From NCBI GenBank assembly GCA_020205615.1, contig CM035160.1, positions 5,930,437-5,994,436 on the forward strand: a stretch of DNA of 64,000 bases, written 5' to 3'. The translations under genes were made by a program, and so were the position numbers. Positions 48,958 to 59,391 of the stretch are shown in pieces. Below the pieces are notes generated by a model. The model made no database searches, was not told the origin of the DNA, and worked only from the letters and a program-made list of their open reading frames with translations. Source of the stretch: Panax quinquefolius. Lineage: Eukaryota; Streptophyta; Magnoliopsida; Apiales; Araliaceae. The stretch's first letter is position 1. Every line of letters begins with the position of its first letter.

Positions 48958-51900
48958 GGTCCGAATTTTAAGCTCACCACTTATCCAACTCACCCGAGCT
49001 CACCCCCTTTAGCGACGGACTGGCATGCCTTCGGGTCATACAACCGTCGTCTATACTTTTAGCTACGGACAACATATAGCATCACTAAAAGTATAGACGA
49101 CGGTTGTATAACCGAACCGTCGCCGGGTCCGTCGCTAAAAGGGGTGGGCTCGGGTGAGTTGAATAAGGGGTGAGCTTAAGATCCGAACTCTCTATCTCTA
49201 TATATATATATACACACTCCTCAGTCCTCACCTCTAGAATGAGAATCCTACTTTTTTGGTCGACTTTTTTTCTTTTCCTAATACTGAGGTTTGTATTAGA
49301 CATATTTTTTTGAATGGTTTTCTTCAATACTAAACGTCAAAATGTTAAATTATTATTAGGAAACACATTATGTCTACTGGGTTAAATGTATATCTTTATG
49401 CTCGAAAAAGAAGTCAACAAAAAAAGTAGGACTCTGACTTCCAGATGAGGTAGTATTAAAATACTTATTTGGTACTCCATATTTGATATAAAATATGGAA
49501 CCCCTATTCTAGTCTTCAGCAGTTTACTATTTCACTGTTCCTTGTAGGCTCTCCCAATATACCTGGATAAAATTTTTCATCCTGTTGTTGCTGTTGTGCT
49601 ATCAGTAACTTTTGTACTAGTTTTTGGAGAGGTATGTTGGTTATTAATTATTAGAATTTACTTGCTACTACTGTTTTTAGAGATGATTTGCTAAAATGGT
49701 ACAAACTTTCCTTTTAACTTACTGTTTCAGGTTATTCCACAAGCCATATGCACCAGATATGGGCTCATTGTGGTGCTAATTTTGTGTGGCTAGTCCGCAC
49801 CCTGATGGTCATTTGCTATCCAATTGCATATCCTATTGGAAAGGTAATTTTTATATTTGTGTTCCATTTAGGGTATCCTTTGTGTGAAAGTGGTCAGAAA
49901 ATCCTGAACCTCCTTATATTGTGTTTATGTAACCCTGCATCGTAGAATTATTTGGCACATAAATTTTTAACATACTGCAGAGTAGTATGTGTAAAACTTC
50001 AGTCTCCTTGAATATTTAAGTTGATGTTGTTTCAGGTTCTAGATGCTGTCCTAGGCCATAATGATGCTTTATTTAGGCGAGCTCAGTTGAAAGCCCTTGT
50101 CTCTATACATGGCCAAGAGGTACCATGTAGGGCAAGCCACTAATTTTATATGTTTTATATTTTTTAAAGTTATATTGTCAATTAAAAGTATTTTTTTGAA
50201 AGTTTTGAAAGTGTATACAAGTGTGTGAAAGAATGCTTGACTGCTGGGTCAATTGGGCATATCAGTTCTCTTTGATTATTTGGTTCCTATAACGTATTGG
50301 TTAATGTTGTTTATCTTAGGCCGGTAAAGGCGGTGAACTCACACATGACGAGACTACTATCATAAGTGGCGCACTTGATTTAACCTTAAAGGTTAGTATT
50401 CTGTAAGAGGATTATCTCAGAAGCTTTTCTTTTGCATCTGCTTTTGTAAGTTTTGGCATTTAAACCATACTTTTCTGCTGAGCCTGAATATTAAGGCAAA
50501 CCTTACATAAGGGAGATTTACATCTTGACACCTGTTTCTTTTAAAAAGAAACAGCCGCTCTAAGATAGATTTTGAGATGAATATTTCCTTAAATCATTAT
50601 TAGAAGTAGCTATAAAGAATAAAAAGAAAATTTATAGTCTTCATTGCTTAATTTTATGAGATAACTGAGATCAGAAGGAAAATCTTAAAAACATAGAAAT
50701 TATTTGTTATCCCTGCCATATCTTAGAAATAGTTACATTCCTTCAGATTTACTTTAATTTTATAGGGCCTTAAAAGGAGTCTAAATGTTGTTTACCACTG
50801 AAATCATAACATATAAATGCATTGTGTAAAAATCCAACTGATTAAAAGAAAGAAAAAGCCATCATAATCATTGTCTTATCATTCTTATGAAAAACATGTT
50901 TCATCATACTAAAATTTAAGACATCCTGGCATTTGTAGTTTTATTTAAATGTGCTTGTCGAATGTCTTTGTTTAAAGAAACAATTTCAAGTTGTGTTTCT
51001 CGGGATGTATGCAGACTGCAGAGGAGGCTATGACACCTATTGAATCAACGTTTTCACTGGATGTCAATTCGAAATTAGACTGGTGAGTATATCTATATAA
51101 AGTTTTTCCATTTTCTTGAGTTGCTTTGTTCCGTGAAGTTTTAGATTTTTTGTTTTCTTTTCATTTTCTTAATTTTCTTTTATATTAAGTGTCAGTCTAA
51201 TAATTATTGTCAGTCTAATAATTAGACTGGTAAGTATTTTTGGTGAATTTGTTGTGTAGTTTGCTAAGGCAACTTACACTCTCCATCATTTAGCTATGTA
51301 TATGAAGGTGATTGGGTTTTCATGGCTCATGATATGATATATGCCCATACTGGTTCAAGACTTCAAGTACTGGAGATTGGAGCCTAGTAATGCAAAATTA
51401 AGTTTCAAGAATAAGATTAGGCGAAGAGGAGAAGAAGAGAAGAACATATCCTTCCAAGAAATCAGTAGAAACTAGTAACACTCAAAAGTACAAAACTTTC
51501 TCTCTCAAAATTCAGTATTATTCATTTCCCAAAAGTAAAGATACGACTCTCTTTATAAAACTTGGAATCCACCTATTACTAGGACAATAATTTTAAATAA
51601 AGAAAAAACTATAATTCCTAAACTAACCACTTAATAAAATATTAATACTAATAATAATTTCCTAAACTACCAAGCAAACCTGAACCAGTAATTTTAGCTA
51701 AAGGATTCACCCCACCTCATTTTTAAAGTATGCTAGTTTAGATTATTCTTTAGTAAAAGGTGAAAGAATAGTTTACTTTTTGCTCACCACATGGCTGCAT
51801 TAGTTGAGATTATTCTAATGGATAGTAATTGTAGTAACTTATTTCTTTTCTCTTCAAGGATTTCTTAGTGGAACGATAAACAGTGTTTATGGTCATTTTA

Positions 51901-53933
51901 GAAGGGAAACATTCTCAATGAGAATGACAAAATTTAAATGTTCCAGTAAGTTTTAGTGGCTCCATTAATTTGAAAGTAGCTGTCGATCACAATTTCGGGG
52001 TTACTTAATTTTTTTTATTCTGAGAAGTTTAACTTATGCCCTGTACATTAATAAAAGGCTCTCTAACAGGCCTTACTGTATCTTATCATGCAGGGAAGCA
52101 ATTGGAAAAATCCTTGCCCGAGGTCATAGTCGCGTTCCTGTCTTTTCTGGGAATCCAAAGAACATCATTGGACTTCTACTGGTATGTCTGAAAACCCTAT
52201 AATTCTTAATTTAGTATGGTCTGTTGTTATTTGTAGTTGGATGATTACAAAGTTAATTATTTTCTTTCTTTCCATTTTGTTTGGGAGATAGGTGAAAAGT
52301 CTTCTAACAGTTCGGGCAGAAACCGAGACTCCAGTTAGTGCTGTTTCCATCAGGAGAATTCCTAGGTGTGTTTGTTTCCCACCACTGGTTCTTCATTTGT
52401 TTCCTTTATTAATCCGATTTTCTAAATTTAAAATTTTCTGAAATTAAATTGCAGAGTTCCGGCAGATATGCCCTTGTATGATATCCTCAATGAGTTTCAA
52501 AAGGGGAGCAGTCACATGGCAGCTGTGGTGAAAGTAAAAAGCCAGAACCCTGTGACTGATGCTGATGTAGAGAAAGTCTTCTTAAATAAAGTTAGAAAAG
52601 GGAATTACCAATTAACTGTCCCCTTGCTATCTGAGCATGATGAAGAATCAGATAATGTTGTCGTCGATGTTGATAATGCTGCAAAGGCTATTACAGTACA
52701 TAATCAAACTTTTTTCTCGCAAAATGGCTCCACAACAAATTGTTTGACCAATGCGCCAGAGAATATTGAAGATGGTGAAGTGATAGGCATCATCACCCTG
52801 GAGGATGTTTTTGAAGAACTTCTGCAAGTAATATCTGCTTCTTCCTTCATTTTAAAATGTCCTATTGAAGGGCCTGACTTTTATGTCTGTTTAGCATGCA
52901 ACACCTGGAAGACACACCACCTGCACTCTTAAAATCCTGTTAAATCACGTGGTTTGATCAATTATGATCCTTGTGCAGTTCAATTATTTGCCTAGCCTGC
53001 TCTTTCTTTCTCTCTTTTTTGGTAAGAAGTGCTTCAACTTTTCTTTGCTGTGATGTAGGAGGAAATTGTTGATGAGACCGATGTATATGTTGATGTACAT
53101 AAGAGGTATTCACAATCAGATTTTTCTTTCCTTTTTACAACGGCTCTCCTGAAGTGCTTATTTGATTGACATGAAGTTTTGGTTTCTGCAGGATACGAGT
53201 AGCTGCTGCTGCTGCTGCTTCATCTGTTGCACGAGCACCTTCAAGTCGAAAGTTGATTAGTCAAAAGATCACTGTAAGTTAAACAGGCATTCATAATAAT
53301 ATATTTTGTTAATATATAGCATCGGAACATAAAATAATATTCTGAAACTCATATGTTGTAGTGTTGATTGGTTTTGTGTTGAGAGGCATTGCAAAATTTA
53401 TATGTTGAAGTGTTGATTGGTTTTGTGTTGATAGGCATTGCTTAATTTACTTCTGAGACAGTGAAGAAGCCCGATATGTTTCTGTTTTTTAGTTCAAATT
53501 ATCAAATCGATCAAAACAGATATCAACTCATTGAAACAAACGAAACTATGACCGAAACATTCCCATCATTAAATCAATTGAAGAGAAAAATGTGACCCTT
53601 GCTAAAACTATTTGATCTTTCTTGATACTCTTCTGACACTGGGTCGTGACTTGGGATAGCCTGGGATGTAGTAAATTTGACTGTAATTTGTAACGGCTGA
53701 CAAAGTATAAATCTCTAACGTATACATAACAAAATTAGAAAGTAGTAAGCACTGAGAGCTGGTTTTTTAATCTATTGTTGTGATTTATATTGCTTTATTT
53801 TTTTTTTTCTTCTGGAAACCTTCAGGGAGGCCCTGTGAAGCAAGGAGAAACCCTGAAAAAGTCGTTTGAGGATAACTTACATTCAAGGTCACCGGGGAAC
53901 GCTAAAGAACCCCTGCTGGGCAACAACAGATGA
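47110..53933 (+). CDS. DUF21/CBS domain protein (CNNM/CorC-like membrane protein), 13 exons, frameshift in exon 4
   Basis: Exons: 47110-47347, 48019-48095, 49548-49631, 49731-49843, 50036-50119, 50320-50391, 51015-51082, 52094-52181, 52292-52365, 52455-52827, 53059-53105, 53192-53273 and 53826-53933, all GT-AG. The DUF21 membrane domain (about residues 25-200) includes GIMSGLTLGLMSLGLVELEI, AAILPVVQKQHQLLVTLLLC and FVLVFGEVIPQAICTRYG. The CBS pair follows (TAEEAMTPIESTFSLDVNSK, ARGHSRVPVFSGNPKNIIGL, GEVIGIITLEDVFEELLQEE), and a tail with six alanines and KEPLLGNNR. Related proteins are divalent-cation (Mg-type) transporters or regulators; the plant members are little characterised. Exon 4 is 113 bases instead of the 114 the phase requires. 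After TRYGLIV one G is missing near 49771-49774, and the next residues GANFVWLVRT are in another frame. With that base the gene would encode about 502 residues. Every other junction is in phase, so a sequencing error, a recent mutation or a null allele are all possible. The start at 47110 is the first in-frame ATG; 47119 is an alternative. Confidence 0.87.
48904..48956. repeat. (TA)n microsatellite in intron 2 of the DUF21 gene
   Basis: About 26 uninterrupted TA units directly abut the left end of the foldback MITE. Confidence 0.95.
48957..49190. mobile_element. Foldback MITE, about 234 bp, in intron 2 of the DUF21 gene
   Basis: The left arm (CGGTCCGAATTTTAAGCTCA, then AACTCACCCGAGCTCACCCC and TTAGCGACGG) is matched by the reverse complement of the right arm (CCGTCGCTAAAAGGGGTGGG through GGGTGAGTTGAATAAGGGG and TGAGCTTAAGATCCGAAC). 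A second inner pair, CAACCGTCGTCTATACTTTT against AAAAGTATAGACGACGGTTG, makes the element almost wholly self-complementary around a short loop. TA arrays lie on both sides, compatible with TA-targeted insertion. It is non-coding. Confidence 0.85.
53345..53447. repeat. Tandem duplication, about 50 bp twice, intron 12 of the DUF21 gene
   Basis: Both copies contain GTGTTGATTGGTTTTGTGTT followed by GA.AGGCATTGC, with ATATGTTG before them. They differ at a few bases. Confidence 0.85.
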
Positions 53934-55159
53934 TTTTGTAGTTCTATTAGGCAAGATAGCTGTAAAGTTCTATGGAGTATCACCTTCCCCTTGACCATAT
54001 AATTTGTAAGCTTGTAATCTCAAAATTAAGTTTATAGATTGTAGCAGATAAATGTTGTTGCAGTTTTACAATCAATTTTGTCAGTTTTGGGGTGTGAAAC
54101 TGCAATAGAACTCTTCAAATAGAAGAATATGTCAGATTACTTACGAATTTGGTTATATGATCAAGATGAATGCGAGCTGGGATGTGGCTGTGAAGAGATG
54201 GACATCATGATGTTGGTTTAGAAATAGATTTTTTAAGTAAGGGGGGGGAAGAAGGCTAAAAGTTTGAAATAAATACTTCCAGTAGAGAATTCGAAGGTAA
54301 TTAATCAGAAATACAATTGAAAATTGGTTTGTGCTTATTTTAGATTTAAGTAGATGTTTTTGTTACAATATTTGCCTAAGGGCTCAAGCCTATGCTATCC
54401 TGAGTTTGCAGCTTTAATCTTTTATTATTTTGAAGTTACTTGCTGTAATTGACCAGAATTGTAGAAGGTTAAGACAGAGCGAGAGTGGTTATGTTATGGT
54501 GAGTTGCAAACGAACCGCCGAACTCTGTTGACTCTAACACTTTTAGTCGAACTCGAATATATTGGAGTAACTTGATCGAGCCAACAACTATGTACGAGTT
54601 TGGATTGTTTGATGTTCGCGAACATAATCGAGTTCGCGAACAAGTTGAACATAAGCTTGTTCGCGAATACAAACTATGTTTACGAACACCAAACTTATTT
54701 ACGAACACAAATTTGTTCACAAACACAAATTTATTCATGAAAATAAACTTGCTCACGAACACAAACTTAGAACTTTGAAGCAAAAAACAGGTAAATAAAT
54801 ACCAAAAATGTCTTTTCTAAGAGTTTAAGTATGGGTCCTTTACATAAGTATACAACAAATAGAAAGTAATTACAAGAAAAGTGCATCAACTAAATAATTA
54901 CAAAAAGAATGTAATTATTACAAAAATAGTACAATTCACATTAATAAAGAAACCTAAAATCAAGGATAACTAATAATTCAAATTCAAATTCAAATCTTGT
55001 CTCTAACAACAATTTCAAATTCATGTTTCAAAATTCAAATCAAAATGAGAAAATTAAAATAAAAATTATGAAGGAACTAATGTTCATCATCCTCCTCTCT
55101 CATTCGCCATCACGCCTTTGCGCCATCATGCCATGGCACACGAGTTGCTTATTCTCAAT
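53934..55159. other. Intergenic: DUF21 3' end, then a degenerate GAACA-rich repeat
   Basis: The first 100-200 bases are likely 3' UTR. From about 54560 to 54780 short units related to CGAACACAAACTTATTTA recur about six times in imperfect tandem. This opens a repetitive (KFVFVNK-like) reading frame on the minus strand that I do not regard as a gene. No other element is recognised. Confidence 0.5.
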
Positions 55160-55600
55160 TTCTTTTTACGATTTGGTTACCCACAAAATTGAAATGGTTA
55201 CCTTTATGTCTAATTTTGACTAAGAATCTGCATCACATTTAAAATAAAATTGGTAATCAAATAAAAGCTGAATTGGTTACCTTATTAAATGGTTTGGTAA
55301 CCAACTATATGAAATTTGGTTTACCAAGCGCATCACATCCAAAATAAATTAGTAACCTAATAAACTAAATTGGTTACCTTATCGGAAGGTTTAGTAACCA
55401 ATCTGCATAAATTTTGGTTACCAATCGCATCACATTCAAAATATATTAGTAAACTAATAAACCTGAATTGGTTACCTTATCAAATGATTTGGTAACCAAC
55501 TACATGAAGTTTGATTATCAAGCATCACATCCAAAATAAATTAGTAACCTAATAAAACTAAATTGGTTACCTTATCTAAGATTTTGTTACCAAAGTGAAA
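55160..55600. repeat. Minisatellite, about 97-bp unit, four to five copies
   Basis: Units start TTGGTTACCTTAT at 55273, 55370, 55468 and 55563 (spacing 97, 98 and 95), with a more decayed copy before 55273 and a truncated last one. Each unit contains GGTTACC followed about 20 bases later by its complement GGTAACC, giving a small potential stem, and a CGCATCACAT..AAAATA block. Confidence 0.85.
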
Positions 55601-55611
55601 ATAAAGAATGG

Positions 55612-56150
55612 ACCTAAGGTGGGTGGGAGGCGGAGATCGAGGAGAGGAGGGGAGGGAGGAGGGGAGGAGGAGAAAGGGGAGGAAGAGGGGGAGGAGAGAA
55701 GGGAGGCGTGAGGAGAGGAGATGTGGGAGGAAGGGGAGGGGAGGGAGGAGGTGGTGGAGGCGAGGGGAGGAGGGGGCGTAGGAGGAGAGAGAGAGGGGTG
55801 GGGAGGGGAGGAGGGAGGAGGTGGAGAGGGGAGGCGGGAGGAGGAATGAGGGAGGAGGGGAGGCGGAGGAGGTGGAGGGGAGAGGGGAGGAGGAGGAGGA
55901 GGGGGAGGAGAGGAGAGAGAGAGGGAGGGGTGGGGAGGAGGGGGAGGTGGAGGCGGGAGGGGGGAGGAGGGAGGAGGGAGGCGGGAGGAGGAAGGAGGGA
56001 GGAGGGAGGTGGAGGAGGAGGAGGAGGAGGAGGGAGGAGGGAGGAGGCGGGAGGCGGGAGGAGGAGGGAGGGGGAAGCGTGAGGTGGGGAGGGTTGGACG
56101 GGAGGAGAAGAGGAGGAGGAGGAGGAGGAGAAGAAGAAGGAAACAAAATG
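55612..56150. repeat. Polypurine tract rich in GGA/GGAG, about 540 bp
   Basis: The plus strand is almost entirely G and A with only scattered C or T, built of GGAGG units. Long frames on both strands (Gly/Glu/Arg-rich on plus, Pro/Ser/Leu-rich on minus) are by-products of the composition. Such tracts can form triplex or G-rich structures. Confidence 0.95.
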
Positions 56151-57527
56151 GAGTGGGAGAAAAATCGTGGAGAGATGGGAGAAAATTGTGGGAGATGGGA
56201 GAAAATCGTATGATAATTTAAGGGATAAGATTACACTCTTTTGTAATTAAGTATCATACCAAGTATTGTAAATAAATATGGAAGTGTATTAGTTGTGTAA
56301 AATTTTTATGAGGACACTATTGTTGTAATTATTTTTTAAAAATGTAATAGAATATGTAATTGTCCTTTTAAGTATTCAATCAAAAATTATACCAAATATT
56401 GTAATCATCATTCATCCAAAAAGACCAAAACCAAAAATGATTACTTAGAACTTAAAAGTTAAAAGTTAACAAGTACTTAGAAATTCTTTATTACAAATAT
56501 TAACAATCAAATTTTAATATCGAAAAACCTTTTAACTCTTCAACCACTTCAAGTAGAGTCTACAAACAAATGATTATCAAAAATTTATAATTTAATATTA
56601 ATAATGTATTTCTTTTTGTTGTCATTTTTAATTAATATTCATTTTTTACAATTTTTAAATTTAATATCTAGTTTTTATTTTCAATCTTCAAAATTATGTA
56701 TAGTTTTTAAAATTTCAAAATTATTCATTAAATAATTAACCGAACTAGTTCGCGAACAATTTGGCCTGTTTCTTGTACTCAAATTGACTATAATTCATTA
56801 GAAATATTAAGTTCTTGTTATTTTTATATAAAATTTATATTTTTATTGTTAATATGTTTGAGACGTAAAATTCTATCAAGTATATTTGTAGACATCCAAA
56901 TTTTACTAGGGTTAATTTATTTAATAATGTGTTACTATCAAGTTAAATTTTGATGAACATACAATTTTGTGGTCCAAATTGAGGATGAGTAAAAAAGTCC
57001 AAATTCGAGAAGACTATAAAATAATATATGATGTTTTTGATTTATTTTAATTTTTAAAAATTATTTGACCTTTAAGAGAATTAGTTATAATCATTGTAAA
57101 ATTATCTCTTATGAAAAATATTATAAATAAGAGAAAGAATAAAATAAGTATATAATATATATAATATTATATAATTATTTTTTTAATTTGTGTGCGCATG
57201 TAATTTATTTATAGATAACTAGTATTCACTCCCTTCCATAATTAGTATTCACTAGGCAAAATTATTCTTGTGCACAATTATTAGTATTAACTAGTATTCT
57301 TGTGCACAATTACTTGTTAAATATATATTTATTTAGATGATATATCTATTTAATAAAATATAAATGATTTTGAATTTGTCGCTCACTCAATAAATCATCT
57401 GGGCCGTTCAAAGTTTGAGATAAATTTCACCGTCTATACAGTGTCGAAGGCACGGGACCCAACTAGTATGTCTATATAATAAAATACAAATGATTTTAAA
57501 GTAGACAAAAACCTATATATATATATA
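56151..57527. other. AT-rich intergenic stretch without recognisable genes
   Basis: No coding frame or transposon protein found. GAACTAGTTCGCGAAC at about 56741 recalls the GAACA-rich repeat near 54.6 kb, so both could be remnants of one element that holds the minisatellite and polypurine tract. Confidence 0.4.
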
Positions 57528-58930
57528 GGGATAAATAAGGTTTTGGTCACTGTACTGAGGTCCGATTTTCATTGTGGTTATCGAAACTTTTTTTGTTACA
57601 ATCGAATAACTGTACTTTCAAAAACTTACAAAATGGTCACTCCGTTCGATTTTCTGTCCAAAAAAAGAAAAGAAAATGTTACTCACAAGTCTCGAACTCT
57701 AGACCTCTTCACATTAGAAATCTTATATTCCAACAAAAACCATTGTGCCAACTATCTACCATACTTAAATTTATGTAATACTAATATTTAAACTAAGTAG
57801 CATCGTTTCTAAGAATTGTAATAATAATAATAATTATAATAACTGTAATAATAATTATTATTATTGTAATAAAAAAACGTAATTTTTGTAATAATAAAAA
57901 AAACACAGTTTTTTTTGTAATAATAAAAAAAACAAAAACAACTAACAACGCAAAAAAAAAAATAGCGCACACAAAAAAAACAAAAAAAAATGCAGTTAAT
58001 AAATAAAAATGCAGTTAACTAAAAATGCAGTTAAAAAAATGCAATTATCCCGTGAATTTTTTTTACATAATAATAGCATTATTTTAATTTTAAATAGACG
58101 TTTCTAGATCCGATCATCTAAGTGAACACAGTTCAGGCGGCATTATTTTAATAATAGCATTGTTTTTTGTTTATGCAGTTTTTTTTTATATAAAAACCGC
58201 AATTTTTTTTAATAAAAATAAAAAAATTGCATTTTATTATTACAAAAAAAAAACTGCATTTTTGTAATAATAAAATGCAGTTTTTTTATTCACTGTAGTT
58301 TTTTTTGGCGTTGTTGGTTTGTTTTTTTTGCATTGTTTTTGTTTTTTTTTATTAAAAAAAAGCTGTAATAACTGTAATAATAATAATAATAATAATATTT
58401 ATGCAGTTTTTTATTTATTTATAAAAACACAGTTTTTTTAATAAAATAAAAAACTGCATTTTTATTACAAAAAAAAAAAAAACTGCAGTTTTTTTATTAA
58501 CTGCATTTTTTTGTTTTTTGTGCACTGTTTTTTTTTTTTTTTTGCGTTGTTAGTTGTTTTTTTTTTTTTTATTAAAAAACTGTGCTTTTTTTTATTATTA
58601 GAAAAAATTATGTTTTTTTTTATTACAATAATAATTATTATTATTACAGTTATTACAATTATTATTATTATTACAATTCCTAAAAACGATGCTACTTAGT
58701 TTAAATATTAGTATTACATAAATTTAAGCATGGTAGATAGTTGGCATAATGGTTTTTGTTGGAATATAAGGTTTTTAATGTGAAGAGGTCTGTTTTTTGG
58801 ACGGAAAATCGAACGGAGTGACCATTTTGTAAGTTTTTGAAAGTACAATTATTCGATTGTAACAAAAAAAATTTCGATAATCACAATAAAAACTGAACCC
58901 CAATACAGTGACCAAAACCTTATTTATCCC
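57528..58930. mobile_element. Giant foldback element, 1.4 kb with about 440-475-bp inverted arms
   Basis: The left arm (57528 to about 58003) begins GGGATAAATAAGGTTTTGGT, then CACTGTACTG. The right arm (about 58495-58930) is its reverse complement, ending ACCAAAACCTTATTTATCCC. Matching continues inward through AAAACTTACAAAATGGTCAC, CCATTGTGCCAACTATCTAC, a (TAA)n block and CAACTAACAACGC. The loop (58004-58494) is rich in poly-A/poly-T and contains one non-repetitive patch, TCTAGATCCGATCATCTAAG. Short TATATA runs flank both ends. No protein is encoded; a transcript would be a long hairpin. Confidence 0.85.
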
Positions 58931-59391
58931 TATATATATATATTAACAATCAAAGTTGTTGTCCCTTAACTTTTTGGGTTGCCAAAGATGGATTCCTATA
59001 TATATATTCCAAGTAGGCAAACACCACTACACAGTCTACACCAGCCATTACACTTGTCTGCAAAATGACAGAAATATCCAATATCTTAGCTCCGTAGTTT
59101 TCCGGTCGATGTAGCCTCCTTAATAACTCCAGATATTAACAGGCTTTTGATTAAATTGAATAATTTCCTCCATATCTGAGGGTTTGCTGAGAAAAAGGTT
59201 CGGACTGATCAAAGGAAATTCAATTAAATTATTATCCTTCACTTCTCCCTTGTTTATTTAATAAATTCGACGCTATAGTGCTCTTTATTTATTTCGTTTT
59301 TTGATTCAATGTAGGGGATTTATTTCATTTTTGTGATGGTCTGTGTTGTTAGGTAATTATTTTCTGTTGATTCTGCTGGGAGCTGTTGAAG

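Noticed and set aside
54469..54783. 104-codon minus frame with KFVFVNK repeats
   Set aside because: It is generated by short imperfect tandem repeats of GAACACAAA-type units.
55541..56221. Long Pro/Ser/Leu-rich and Gly/Glu/Arg-rich frames (up to 201 codons)
   Set aside because: The polypurine composition removes stop codons in all frames. No start context, splice site or family motif is present.
58511..58699. 62-codon Phe/Ile-rich frame
   Set aside because: It lies in poly-T and TAA-type repeats of the foldback element arm.
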